This document shows, piece by piece, positions 49,945-64,000 of a stretch of DNA of 64,000 bases. Source of the stretch: Delphinus delphis. Taxonomy: Eukaryota; Chordata; Mammalia; Artiodactyla; Delphinidae. The notes under the pieces are model-generated. The model had not been told where the DNA came from, did no database searches, and saw nothing but the letters and a program-made list of their open reading frames with translations. The number at the start of each line of letters is the position of its first letter. Position 1 is the stretch's first letter. Where the stretch lies: NCBI RefSeq assembly GCF_949987515.2, contig NC_082703.1:7209680-7273679 (forward strand). The letters are read 5' to 3'. The translations under genes were made by a program, and so were the position numbers.

Positions 49945-50937
49945 TCTATATGGTACTTCGCTAGAGTCACGGCACACTGCTTCTCAAGAAATCTGATTTC
50001 TGCCTAAAGGTACAGGACAAGAACTAGAAGGGCGGTATTCAGAGGATCTAAAAGAGAGCATCTACTAATTCTTTCCTTATTCTTTTATTCTTCTATTCCC
50101 TGGTACCCTAACTCTTTCATCTGTCTTTGGAACTCAGGCTCGTGGTACTTAAAAATAGCACTTCTAGATGTGTTTGTGTCTATCTTTATACCTACCCCCA
50201 TATCTACACCTATAATCGAACATAGATACATCTGCCTTACTGTTTTCTTTGAACTGTTAATTGAGACTTGATGAAGATGCTTACTAAAACTTCATGACCG
50301 AAATACACCCCTGCTAGTGATTTCTATGTATCCAAATAACACCAATTGAAATGAGGAAGGCATCTTCAGAGGTTCTGAAATGTAAGGTAGGAAACCATAG
50401 GACTGGGGACATAAGTGCTACCTGGACTCTTGGAGAGAGGTAATTTGGGGAGATGAAATACTGGCTATACGGTATTAAGTAAACACAGACTTCTAGACCA
50501 TGATTTGAAATCCTACAGTAAGAGAATACTCGATAAGCACGTATGAAGGAAAAAAATCAAAGACTGCTTCTGATTTACTGGTTGTGGGCCATACTGTAGT
50601 CAAACAGAAAAGCCCATGCTTGTCTAGAGGAAAAGTTATTTTAAAAGCTTAATATGGAAGAAAGGGGGAAAAAAAGTACCTGCTCAGATAATCTCATTTG
50701 ATTAGTTTCTGCAGAAAGCTCAGATAGGATGTGGAGAGAGAAGAACCACGTATGGTGATTCGTTTCCAAGCTTCTCCCCCTGGAAAGACCCTGGAAGCTG
50801 GTCCTCAGTAGGAGTTCAGGCATCACTGAGGTTAAAAGATGGTGTTTCTCTTGCCTGGATCATCTGGGGCACAGAATTCAATAAATGTGAAGAGCTGAGA
50901 ATAGAGAAGAAGGGCTCAGCTTCCTTTCCTGACATCA

Positions 50938-50983
<46 letters not shown>

Positions 50984-53900
50984 TGTGTGTGTGTGTGTGT
51001 AAGGGGCATGGTACTCGAAAGTGAGAACTTGTAGGAACAGATGTCCCAGGAGCCATGCCTGGCAGAGGATGCCCTGGCAGTCCTTCTGATGGACTGTAGT
51101 TTGCTCGGAAACTGAAGACTGCCGAGGGATCAGCTGGAAGACACTGGGAAAGAGCCAAGGAAGGAGCTGGAACCTCCATGGAAAGAGTGTTCTGGAGGGG
51201 AAATGGCAAGCAACAGACTTGGGTGCAACAAAGTGAGTGCTGACGCTCCAGGGATGGTGGGCTGTAGACAGTGCATGAAATTTTGGAAGGTCTTAAACTT
51301 CAAGCCCTCTCCCCTTGCATGAGAAAGATATTGGCTGCAAAAGCATGGAAATCTATGAGCCAGGGGAATGATGACAGAGGTGGTGGGCGGGGGCACAGAA
51401 CCACAACCAGGGAACCCTTTTTCACTTGCTCGATTTTTACTAGATAAGAATTTAATCTGTTTTATCTCACTGAATCCTCACAAATAACATTTCAATTATT
51501 TTGGTTCTAATATCATCTCTGTTTTGAAGATGAGGAAACCGAAACCTAAAGGCTAAGGAAGGTGGGGATCTAGGGCTCATGCCTGCTGTGGGGCAATGCT
51601 CATGGCTGGTATTGATGGGCCACTTGCCTATTAAAGAGCTAAGGCTGGGCTGGACATCGGGAAAGAGAGAAAGAAATACTACGCATGGTCTCTGGTATCT
51701 CCAAAAGGACATGGGGGAGTATGAAGACAAAGCTGATACTATAAATACAATCTTAGTCACAGGTTTCACAGAGACAAAGTGGGAAGGGAAACTGTGTGGA
51801 AACTTATTTAGGCTTCAATAGAGTCTATAAGCGTTGAATTAGGCAGACCCAGAGGGAGGGTTTCTACGGAAGGGCTGATATTCCCAAAGAAGACAAACCT
51901 TTCTATTAGAATTGGTTTCCTCTCCTGACCCAGATCTATCAGACACTACTTGGAAATTTCTGCCTCTCCTTGTTTCACTGATTAGCGATCTACCCATGTC
52001 CACCTGAGTTTATAAACACCCACTTTTCAAAATACTGAATGACTTAGTGTGGTTGTTGTGTTACTGGCCAGTCACAACATGAATTAGTTGTATCTAAATC
52101 TTTTCTTTCTAATACCTGATCAAAACCGGTTTTCCTGAAGAAGTGGATTTTGATAGAGACAGAGAATAGTCAACGACTGTACAATAGTAAAATGGTCAGA
52201 ACTTTCCTAAGCTCACCCAAAGTGGGATGGCCACAGTAAAGAAACTGGAAGTGAGGGCAAAGGGGCTCCACGAGGGTTTGAGAGGCATTTTTATTTATCA
52301 TCACATTTTGCATAGGCGTAGCTCTAAGCTTATCACCCTGAAAAAAGTCAGAGGAAATATTCATCTTCCCCCTCTCGTATTACATGACCTCTTGACTTAA
52401 GGACGCAGAACGCTGGTGAACAGAACTAGTATTTGTCTATCTGCTCAATGAATACATAACCACCACCTATTAAACAGAGTTTTGTGTGCTAGTCTGAGAC
52501 CCAAACTGCTATTTATATGACGTTGCTTGTCGTTGCTTATTCTGTGGCAAAAGAAAGATACCAGGGATGCAGTGAAATATCGGACTATAACTTTCACGTA
52601 CGTTAGGGCTGTCTGTACTGCTTCGAGTACTAAGAATAGAAGACAGTAGTTTCTGAACTTACCAGAAAACCCACTAGTGGCCTGAAGATTACATCTTTAA
52701 GAGCACCAAGCCCACTGTCAGCAAAACTATAAATGATCGTAGGCTGGTTTTGGAGTGTGCATGTAATATTAACACATCAGAAATGGATCACAAATAGCGC
52801 CCACCACACACACTACATTTTTCCCCCAATAACGCCCGCTTGTCTCTACTACGCCATCAAGTCTATCTTACCACTCGCGATCGTTACTCAGGACATGTGT
52901 TTGCTACTTTGCTAGCTGGAATATCTTTGCCCTACAAAAAGAAAAACAACAAAACCCCCCCCAAAAGCAGAAAACAAAACCCACCCTATTCTGTAGTCCC
53001 AAGTGGGAGCTTTACCTGTCATATATCCCATTAACACTGGATTTCAAACAACTGAGCTGACCACTCCCTTGATGAAATATCACAGAAATTCACTCACAAA
53101 TAGCACTGATCTGTCAACGTGCATATGACCATCTCATCAGCAGTCTGGCTTTGATTAGTTTTAAGCTCTGTAGTTCATGAGAATCTGTCTTGCTTTTGAA
53201 TTAAGAGGTACAAGTGAATAAGCATCATCTTTAGAGATGATCTGGATGGGAAACTATCACTATCTTTGACCTTCTTTAGGGGCTTTAAAGCATATTCAGG
53301 GATCCCCCAGCCATAGAGAGGGCTGATGGGTCCAGGTTGCAGATGGACCAGGCCAGCTGGACCAATTCTCCTTTTAGATGCCTGCTTTAGGCCATTTCCT
53401 TATTTATCATAGACAATAAAGGGACTAAAGACAATGGGGAAACATCAGTAAGTTAAATGATTTTGTTTGTATAGCTGTGTTAAAGAATGGTGGGAAACGT
53501 CAGTGAAACTCAATGGCTGAAATTGCATTTAAGGACCTTCTGTGGGTTTTGATTATCCATGACTTGCTAATCCTCTCTTACCACAGAGAAGACAAGGGAA
53601 AGAATAAATAAAAGCATAAACATGGTTGGAGCATTTTACGTGTTATCACATATGTTATCTTTATAGTCTCAAAACACTTTTCAGATTGGAATCATGTTTT
53701 TGCAACAAGTTTGCATCAACGTAAACAGAACATACATGCATATATTCACACACATGCGCGATACCAACAACCAAGAACGTATTCTTGAGAAATCTGAGAC
53801 GCTATTTCTCACTCCATCATGCATCCACACCTCTAGTCAGGCTACTCGGTACATGGAAGGCTCCATGTTTTCCCCACGCGTTGCCCGTGTTACATTCTCC

Positions 53901-56900
53901 ACAGGAACTGAGATTCCCATTCTCTTACCTTTCTCCAAACCCCACTTCCTACAGGAAACATTCTGGAACAATCCACCCAGCCCCCATTGACCTCTTCCTC
54001 TGACCTGCTGTCAGAATCATCAATGTAGCACTGGAAGGGATGCTGCCTCATTTGGCCTCTGATTTAATTTATCTGAATTCACCTTGTTTACCCAACTAGG
54101 TTGCACGTGGGGGTGGAAACATGATCTCTGCATCTAAGCATAGTGCCTACTTAGTACGCAGCTACTCAATACTTAGCTCTTTACCCACCGTTTTAAAAAG
54201 AAAGAAAAATCTACAAATCTCAATGCTAACCCCTAGCTGTTCTGTTGTCATTAAGAGTGAGGCAAAATTCCTGAAATTCCATAGAACCTTTCCTCCAAAC
54301 AGATGTTAATCCTTTCCCTCCTTTCCCACAGATTATCTCACTCAGATTTCATAAAATCCTGGAATGGAAGGCAGGGAAGGGCAGAAAATATAATTCCTAG
54401 ATTTTTGTATTCCTCTTAGAAGGCACATACATGAAGCGGTGGCACCTTCGGTGGCTCAGATATTTGACGCCTGCCTCACCTGTTGGACAGGTACACAGCA
54501 AAACCTCCGTTAACCAGACCCATCTATCCAGAATCCTCAGTTAAACAGAAGCATGATTCTTCATGCATTAAAAGAAAGAGGTGAATTATAGCAAAAACAG
54601 GATCAAGGATTTATTTCAAAATCCACATCCTTGGAGAGCTCTGCATCTACTACATATTCGGTCCAATCTCGCTCATCTTCCTAGATACAAGAATCGATCA
54701 CTGCAATAATAAGGAACATTTAATGAATGCTCACTGTCAGTGAGGAATCAAGCAAAATGCTTTAAATACCTCATCTCATTCAGTCCTTACAAAGACCTAC
54801 AGAGTATTCATTACCATTATACTCATTTAAGATATCAAAACCGAGACACCTAGGGCTTCCCCGGTGGCACAGTGTTTGAGAGTCCGCCTGCCGATGCAGG
54901 GGACACGGGTTCGTGCCCCGGTCCGGGAAGATCCCACATGCCGCGGAGCGGCTGGGCCCGTGTGCCGTGGCCGCTGAGCCTGCGCGTCCGGAGCCTGTGC
55001 TCCCCAACGGGAGAGGCCACAACAGTGAGAGGCCCCGCGTACCGCAAAAACAAGAAGAAAAAACAAAAAAACGGAGACACCTAGAAGTAAAGCAAGCTGC
55101 CCAAGATCGCACAGCTTAGGGAGGGCCAGCGTTTGCATGGAACATTGTGTGATGCCAGAGAAGATGATACAATCCTTACCTATAGCCAATCACAATTCTC
55201 AATCATGAGAGATTTTCCTGGTATTTTATAGCTACTAAATTGAAATGCTGCCAACACATGACAGAGTTATTCACAATAAAATTTGGGGTGACAGAAGTTT
55301 TAGATCAACGGTCTATTTAAAAATTATTCAATAAACAGATCACACTCTTCAGCTCCAACCCCGCATTCTGCTTAATCGGGGTTATCTTGGAGTAGAGAGA
55401 TGCAGGAAAAAGAGAGTAGGGGAGGAAGAATTTGTTGGCCCTATTCTGCAGATTTAAAAACCGAAAGCAATCTCATCAACAATTTGTTGGAAATAAGGCA
55501 TGGATTAATAATGGAAAAAACCTTGAGGAAGAGTTGAAATTTTGCCCTCACCCACATTTCCTGAGTGCCTGGAGGGTGACCTGAAAGAAAACTGGGTGCA
55601 TAACCTCTGGCTGTCATAAGTATAAATTATTTCAGCAATGTTGTGGGAGGTATATTCGCTTAGTTCAGACATATTGGGAGAAGTTGGGAGGAACTCATGT
55701 TGGTGAGGAACAACTGTATTAGTCAGTATAGGAGCTGATAAAGCAAATATTCCTGTTTAAGTCAAATTTTTATTGCCCAGTGATTCTTAGAAAAAAAAAC
55801 TTAGAGGACCAGGGTCCTCTGCATCTCTTACCTGGTGGTCAAGCTCAAGTTGCTAGCCATGCTCATAGGTGTCGCTGGGCTGGAGTCCTGTGTTTTTGGA
55901 CCAGAGTGTTCCCTTCCGCTGTTTCTCATCACCGTGACTGTTGTCCCTGCAATGTCATAGCCATCTTGGTGAGCTGGCATAATACCCCTTCATAAGGGAT
56001 TTCTGGACTGTTCCTATTGGCTGAGAGAGCTCTAGCCCCTTGGCTAGGGAGAGGCTGAGAATCCTCAGCTACAGACTGTTCTAAGAGGATGGTTTGTAGA
56101 AAACTCTTTAATTTCCTTCTACAGAGTTAAGAGAGTGGGTGAAAATGACTGTGAGGATGTTAATACCATATGGTATGCTTAAAAGAAGTACCTACTGAGT
56201 ACTTTCTCATCCATTCTGCACCTTTCTCATCCATCATTCTTCCCGTCTCATCCAGAAGGATAGCATTTGGGGAGCCTTTCGGCTGCCAGCAGAGTCTACA
56301 GCCGCTACAGGACACTAAGGAAAGATCACTATACAAGGTCGCTATTCCCTTCTGCAGATACCAGTCAGCCTGCAATTCATTCTCCTTGGATACTGCTTCC
56401 TTTTATTTCATTTTTCCTTCAATGCTTCCTTTATTATTTATTTTAACCTTTGAAGAATCTTGATCTTACCTGGGATATGTCTCAAAACACTTGTGAATTT
56501 CCACATCTGGAAATAACACAAAAGCAGATAATCTTCTCATCTGCAAAACAGGGAGAAGACTGGGACCTCAAAGGGTGATGGTTGAGGATAAAATGCAAGA
56601 ATGTGTGAGCAACATTAAATGAGCAACACGAAGCTGCTGAGATGGAAACAAACTGACACCTGAGCCTCCTGCGCCCACATGCTGATACTCCATCACGCCA
56701 TTTTTATTCCAGAACAGAGGTTTAACCTAGGAATCCTTTAAACGCACTTGGCTAGGAAGCCATCCTTGCTCAATAAGAATTGGCACTCGGTACTGTGATG
56801 AAAACTAACATTCTAAAGGATGCTTTGGAAGTCAAATGCTTTTCTTTCACTATTCAAAAACCCTGCATGATCTGCTTGCCTGAACCTGATTGCCAGCGGA

Positions 56901-59900
56901 TCAGAGATGGGAAGACTGCCTGGGAAGAAGTTATCAAGGAGACGGACGGAGCCAAAGAGGAGGCATCACTGCCACTCCTCTTCCTTGCCCACCTAAGTGG
57001 AGAAAAGAGACAGGACCTTTCCTCCTGCGTCAATTTAAGAATCTCTCTGTACTTAGACTACTCGGAATGGGGAGTTCCTCTGGAACAAGCCTTTGAACCC
57101 ACACTGAACCAGGTTTTGGACAATGGCAGACGTAAAGAGCCACAGAACCCTCTTGGTCTCCCTCTTCTTTTGATGTAACTCTTTCTAAGCCATTTTAATC
57201 TGCAGAAAATATCAACTGAGTCAAAACATACTTTTGGAAGAAGAGCGACATCCTTTGCATATGTGATTTGTCGGTTTAAATCAGCAGTAATTGCATCATC
57301 CAGGTGTACCAAGAGCCAAGTATGGAAGAAGATTGCTCCCTGTCTGTAATCCTCAGAAGCCTTCACTTACATACGGAATTTTGATGGGGTTTTCAGCTTG
57401 ATAGATGTTTCCTTATTTTGTGGTTACCTTTTGCCCTGGGGGGAATGGCTTGGGAAGGGAACGTCTGAAGAAAAATCTAAGCGAGGAGTAGAGTGTTACC
57501 AACTGTCAGTTTTTAAAAGCTAGTCGGCTTAGTACTCGTGATAGAAACTGAGCTGCGGAATGTAAAACGCAACATGCCTAAACTGGCTTGGGAACAATGG
57601 AACTTTCGGGAAGTCTCTGTTTTCTCAGAGCCTCACTCTCCAGCCAACAACATTTGCCAGGTATTAAAAAAAGGTGGGAGGGGACGGGCGGGTGAGGTGA
57701 GTGCTAGGTATGAACCGTGAGAACTTTTTGCTCAATAAAGCTTTGAATCTTCCCTTGTGTCCTTCTTAATAAAATCTCTCCTGAAAACACATGAATGATT
57801 TGCATAATGTTGGACGCTTTCAGGATTATGGAAGTACGTCATGGATATGGGGGCTGGAAGGTGCAGTCTCGTGAGGATGGGTGGGGGCTCCCGCAGTGTG
57901 TGCTGCCTGCCCGAAGGGAAAAGAACTGGTCCACGTGGTCTCTGCTTCCTTCAACTCTAAGTTCTATAATCCTAATGAATTTCACAAAGAAGTCTGAAAA
58001 GTGTCCTCTCTACCAGGTTGCAGAGAGGGCTGTTAAGAACGTGCAACAATTACTGCCCTTTCTCCCAGTTTCTTTACTGCCCTTTCTCCCAGTTTCTTTG
58101 CTGCTTCAAACATCTGGGAGAAAAACCAAAGAATAAAATAAAACTAGGAAGTAAAGTCCCTGTCTCTCAAGGCAGTAGATAAGCAATTGAAGTTTTTCTG
58201 ATTTCACTCTAAGAGCACTTGATCATTTGATTTACTTATATTTTAATCTATTTAGCTACAGCTGACAGTGTCCAAGTAATTACGTTTTCAGATTTTAGGC
58301 AAAAGGGAAAAATGAAATGGATTTTTGCCTAACGCCCTAACCAGACTGTTAATGGCTTGCCATGGCTTACTATGACTTCTTCTCTATGGATATTCTAAAG
58401 AGGGTTTCCTTAGACATCAAAAAAGACATGGCATCTAAGACCTGTGGGTGACTGAAAAAAAATAAATTAAAGTCCTATGCACGGCCAGCATTTGATTATC
58501 TTTCTCTTTTCTTCAAGAAGTGATTTCCTTGACAGCTATAGGCAACCATTTTCCTTTCCTGGCACACGTGACAGGATTGCATATTAAGACATGCCTCGTA
58601 TGTGATTTCCATATGGAGAGCACTAATTCTACTCCTCTCGATCTCCCTCAGGAAATATGATCATAGCCCAAATGAGGGAAAACAATTCCTGCCTTATGTG
58701 GCTGACACTGAATCTGCTCCAGTTTACTAAACAGCTAACCTGTTGCAAAATTTAGTATCTACCAGTCATTGTGACACACCTAAGAAGTGATACCATGTAT
58801 TCTGGATAAGAAACACTGCTCTCAGGAGCTGAAGCAGCAGTAGGACAAGAGATCAAGCCAATGCTTTCGTCTTGTGAAAGTAGGCATAGCATTCATCCAT
58901 CTATTTATTTTTTATTTATATATCTGTTCATGATCAGAACTTCAAGAAAATTCTTAGAGCCATGAAAGATGGCATGGATTGGCCTGAAGAGAGGCTAGAT
59001 GTGGGGAAACCTGCCAGGACGCTATTTCAATCATTGGGATGAGAAATAAAGAGGGCCACGGCCAAAGTGGAGATGGACACCAAGGACTGGAGAAAATGAA
59101 GCCCCCCAGCCAATGGCGGGACCGACTCCAAGAACAATGGCAACTGTCGTGAATACAGGAATGCAAGATGTTGGTGGATGGTCTCTGTGGACTATTACCG
59201 GGTTGTGTTCCTTTGTGCTGGAATTGGGTGGACGTGTGGTCTGTGGCCCTGCTTTAGAGAAGAAGAGGCATTTAGGAACACCTCTGCTCTCTCTCCTTCC
59301 TATAGCCATTGGTGCAGGAGGAGAGCCAAGCTAGAGAGATGAGCTGGTAGATTCACTGCGGCGGTTAGAGCTCAACCGTCCAGGTTTGGAATGCTCATCC
59401 CTAGGGAACACTGGCTGGGCTGACTCCCTTCTTAAAGAGGTCACTTAGTCTGAGATGTTGATGAAAAAAATGACGCAAGGCAAAACCTAAAGAAAACTAT
59501 GACGTAGAGTCACTTCAAGTTTGGACCTCCTATTCAAACTATTTCTTATCATTTCTGCACATCCCCGACCCCTTTTCACGCCCTCTTTCCAATTTCCTCT
59601 TCATAATTCCCCTCTCATTTACGCGTGACTCCATCACAAACATTAGCATTTTAAGGAAGAATCTAAAGCCTTTCTCAGGGGTGAGGATTAGGGGAATTTG
59701 GACACAGCTTTCCTAAGGCCACTCTCCCGCTGCCCACTCTCCACGCCATCACGTACAGAGACCGGTGTGCGCTTCTCCCTGCCCTGGTTGAGGACCCCGA
59801 CTCTAACATCTCAGGCGTTAGAGAATTCACTGCTGAAACGGCAGGCAGCGAGCTGTTTAGCTGGAGCTGGCAAAGTTTCTGCCCAGTAACTTATCCAATC

Positions 59901-62900
59901 ACATATGATTCCCCCTGCTCTTCAGGCTGGCCCTACCATGCATGGTCTTCATGCGGATCCAAAACACACTGGGAATGGGTTCAAATAAGTAAAATCTACC
60001 AGGACTTCTCTGCCAATTCTTATTTCAACTGAATTTCACTGATGAGAAAAATAACGAGATTCTTTTTTGAGTCTGTGTTCCCACGGGTTCTATGATAATT
60101 ATACCGTATATGTAGTACTTACTATTTGCCAGGAACTGTTCTTAATGCTTTCTATGTGAATAGACTCCACCTGTATACTCTTTATGTACTAACAGTCTCA
60201 TTTAACCCCCTGAGATATGTAATATTATCACCAACATTTTACAGAAATCTGAAACACTCTGAGAGCTTAAAGAGTTTGCCTAAGATCACACAGCTAAGAA
60301 GTAAGTGAGCAATGCAGAATCCAACGTTTTTAACCACTGCACCCTGCTGCCTCTCTAAAATGTTAGATTATGAACTTAAGGGGAGAACCTCTGGTATGGT
60401 TCTATTCAGACAAAAAAAAAAAAAAAAGGAAGTGATCAAAGAAGAGGGATTATAAATCATAGAACATCAGAACTGAAAAGAGCCATAGCAGTGATGAGGA
60501 CTGCTGAATTTCAAAAGGATGACACTGAGATCCCAGAAGGTGATGTGTCTTCCCTAAACCGCATCCAATCAGTGGCACTGCCGCCGTCAGAATTCAAGTC
60601 TTCTGACTTCTCATTGAGAACAGGAGGTGGAAAAAGTTGGTGGGGCCGAGCAAGCTTAATTAACTCAACGAAGAGATAATTCTTTAAAGAAGTGGACTGG
60701 GGATACATTTCATCTGACTCTGAAATGTAAAATATTCAACCTGAAATCTGAACTAACTCTAAGTCAGTAAATTTTCTATTCTGTCATCTATTGGTAAGTT
60801 CCTTAGTCCTTTTAGAAAGTTAATTCTCTGGAAGAATTTCCAAGACATTATCATGACTTTTAAATCTATAAGGCCAAGTAGTCCCCTTCTACAATGATGT
60901 CCTCTTTGGCACATTTTTGGCTAGAACTAACTCTCCAGGTTCAAATTCACACACAAGTCCACTCCCCTGGCTACCAGACCCTGAGTGTTTCACGGTACTC
61001 TGCTGCCATCGTCTGGCAGAGTGAAGTAAGAACAGCTGGCTCACGCATAGCCGGCTATTTAAGAATCTTGGTACCAGATTAATTAGAGTTGTCCTGGATG
61101 TAGTAGAAGCGGTGACGGAGGATCAGCATGGAGCAAGAAGAAAAAAAAAATGATTCTATTATGAGAAGAATGAAAGGTTCTGGGGAAGATCAAATGCCAG
61201 ATTATAAATTGAAAATCTTACTGATTCCCTAGATGCTATAAATTACCTGTTATAGAAATGGGTGAAATTTGGCGTATCTACAAATAATGAATGCAGAGCT
61301 CTTTTCTTTACACAGAAATCTTTCCATCTTTATACTACACCAACTAACTTCCTGCTTTAAAATATTTATAACAAAAACACACTTAAAAGTCAGCTAAATG
61401 ATTATTCAATTTATAGAAGTTTTTGTTTCGCAAAATGACTGACAGCAGTGCATGCATATGAGTGTATAACTTACGTGCAAAAGTTTGATTTGTACACTGT
61501 GTTTACAGGGATATGTCTACTGCATGAAACAATGCTGAATTTTCATATGGGATAAAGATGTGTAATGAGACGATACTCTTAATGTATTATTTTTTTCTTT
61601 CTTATTCACATCTCTTTAATGGGACATTTCTCCATTTAGTCAGCCTCACCCATTGCCTCAAGAATGATTCATACTGGGCCTCCCTGGTGGCGCAGGGATT
61701 ACGAATCCGTCTGCCAATGCAGGGGACACAGGTTTGAGCCCCGGTCCGGGAAGATTCCACATGCCGCGGAGCAACTAAGCCCGTGCGCCACAACTACTGA
61801 GCCCGCAAGCCACAACTACTGAGCCCGCATGCCTAGAGCCCATGTTCCGCAACAAGAGAAGCCACCGCAATGAGAAGCCCGCACACCGCCATGAAGAGTA
61901 GCCCCCGCTCACCGCAACTAGAGAAAGCCCACACGCAGCAACAAAGACCCAACACAGCCAAAAATAAATAAATTACAGAAAAAGAATGATTCATATTGTT
62001 ATAGAATGCAAAAGAGTCAATGTTTAACTTCTGAATCCCAAATCGGCTCTTGAAGCCCATTTAATTAACAGTATTCTTCAGAGTCAAGCGTTCCGTTGCA
62101 AGCCCTCTAGGTAATAGGGATTTCAGCAAATGGCATAGGAATAGTTTCTTTCTATGCCCAAAACTGTCTTAGATTTTCACAAAAAAATTTAAAGGGTCAG
62201 AGAAAATAGATATGGTTAAGATAGAGCCTTTAGTTCAGAATGTGGGATGGAAGCATGAAAAGTTCCATGGGCTTGCTCCTCCACGAAACAACAGTAACTA
62301 GTGAAAACTGAAACACGCACACATACAAGCCCAATTAAAATCTCTAGAAATTGTCCTACAGGCATGTAGCAAATGTAGACAATTTATTCAAAAAATTATA
62401 CCAAACCTTAGGAAGAGCTACAAGAGCCACAGGCACTTGAGCCACAAACGGCTTCCTTTCCTCCAACCCCAACTAAGTGTGACAGAAGCTCCATTCTGTA
62501 TGTGTGCCCAGAAACACAGAGCTCCCCTTCCCTCCAGCTTCCAGGCGAGGGCTACGGTGTCTCGGGGAGGGGCAGGGCACCGGCATTTCTCATTCTCCCA
62601 GCCCCATGGTGCAGAGGCTAAGTTCCAGGTGAGCACAGCCAAGAGGCTGGGGGCTCCCTTCCTCCACGCAGCCCTCACTCATCACAGGGTGAAAACCGTG
62701 GAGCACTAATAGCCTCATCCCAGCGCTCACCCAAGGCCGAGGTTTTACAGTCGCAGAGGCAAACCAAGCCCAGAAGCTAGCGCCACTGCCCAGAGACCTG
62801 CTCAAAAAGCAGATATGTCAATTCCAGAGAGGTGGACGACCGTTTCTACCCCACGGCTCCTGGGCAGTGGCTCAGAGGTTCTGCCCAGAGGGAGAGGCAG

Positions 62901-64000
62901 GCCACTACCATAGAGAGCGCTGATGTTCTTCCCGAGGGAGTTGGCTTGACTTGGAGTAGAGTGTGGAGAAGCTCAAGCCCAAGGATGTTCTTGAAAACAA
63001 TGGTGATTTTGGTGGCAAATCATTAAGTGGATGCTGGTAGCTCCATGAGAACAACAAGGTAAACCATGGGCGAGGATTGACCATAGTGAACCAGGAAAGA
63101 GACAGCGAATAAGTGCTCTCTCAGGGTCAGAACAAACCTCAGACTAGCCTCAGAAACTACTCCTGCAAAGGGGCTCAAATTTAATTGGATAATATTGTAA
63201 AGCAGTATCTGCTTCAGGGTATTGTCAAAAATAATAGAGTCTCTGGCAGCCAATGAGCGTAGCCCAAGAGCTGGGTGTGATACCAACAGAGGCAGACAGC
63301 TTAACAGAGAGTCAGGAAAGGAGACAATTAAAAAGAGCCCAGTTAAAACCACTGTCATCCCAGGGTGACTATGTGCATCCCAAGGCTATACTCTCTGATG
63401 GGCAACACCAGAGGCTTCACACTGCAGGGGAAATAGAGTTCAATGAAATAGTCCAGCCAAGCCACTAACCCACTAATCCAACAAGGAACGACAATACCAC
63501 CCCTGGTGTCCAGAGGCGCTACAACGAAAAGTTTGTGCTTCAAATTATTTGAAGAAAATGAAAAGCCAAACCACAGGATGGGAGGAAACATTTGCAAATC
63601 ACATATCTGATAAGGGACATGTATCTAGGATATTTAAACACCTAATGCAACTTAATAATAGAAAGACAATAGCCCAATTTAAAAATGGGCAGAGGATTTG
63701 AATAGACATTTCTCCAAAGAAGATATACAAATGGCTAGTAAGATCCTTATTAAAAGATGCTCAACATCTGTAGCCATTAGGGAAATTAAGTTAAAAATCA
63801 CAATAAGATGCCACTTTACACTCATGAGAACAGCTATTATTTTTTTTAAAAAAAGGAAAATAATAAGTGTTGGTTAGTATGTGGAGAAATGGGAACCCTT
63901 GCTCTTGTGCACTGCTGGTAGGAATGTAAAATGATGCACCTGCTGTGTAAAATAGTATGGTGGTTCCTCAAAAAATTAGACATAGACTTAATATTTGATA

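Overview
This 64 kb window looks like nuclear DNA of a cetacean, most likely a toothed whale. The main evidence is six copies of the tRNA-derived CHR SINE (opening motif near GGGCTTCCCTGGTGGCGCAG), a family restricted to cetaceans, hippos and ruminants. Five are the short, internally deleted form I associate with cetaceans, and one is the longer form. The ruminant BovB and artiodactyl-specific satellites are not seen. The assignment is inference from SINE type. Species and chromosome cannot be read from the window.

No protein-coding gene, exon, tRNA, rRNA or CpG island could be supported. Every long open frame falls in a transposon, a simple repeat, or is short enough to be chance. The window is therefore intergenic or deep intronic DNA. 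What can be annotated is its repeat archaeology plus a few non-repetitive AT-rich blocks that look like candidate conserved regulatory DNA.

Layout. 1-15 kb: non-repetitive DNA with a complex (GT)n tract (2.6-2.86 kb), a short non-autonomous TA-flanked DNA transposon (3.9-4.4 kb), a MER5A-like hAT element (6.3-6.5 kb), two CHR SINEs (7.2 and 8.9 kb), a MIR (9.8 kb) and unresolved old repeats (14.5-15.3 kb). 18.8-24 kb: a CHR SINE, an L1 3' end disrupted by about 400 bp of TA-palindromic sequence, and a young 5'-truncated L1 with clear target duplications; a 60-bp segment from the far side of this L1 is repeated exactly inside the disrupted L1. 24.5-29 kb: a 1.76 kb hAT element with perfect 8-bp target duplications, then an old L1 3' half. 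30.75-37.3 kb: an old, nearly full-length L1 on the minus strand, carrying an internal 150-bp duplication, a nested CHR SINE and two (GT)n tracts. 37-47 kb: mostly non-repetitive, with candidate conserved blocks at 37.4, 40.3 and 45.4 kb. 47.6-49.9 kb: a nearly full-length Tigger1 DNA transposon with transposase remnants. 50-64 kb: non-repetitive DNA with MIRs, a MIR split by a CHR SINE (54.7-55.1 kb), the longer CHR SINE (61.7 kb) and an L1 running off the end.

The elements do not form a pathway. They record successive insertion waves: ancient L2/MIR, then Tigger, hAT and L1M, then cetacean-lineage L1 and CHR SINEs. Family names are from memory of consensus sequences; boundaries without a stated target duplication are approximate by tens of bases.
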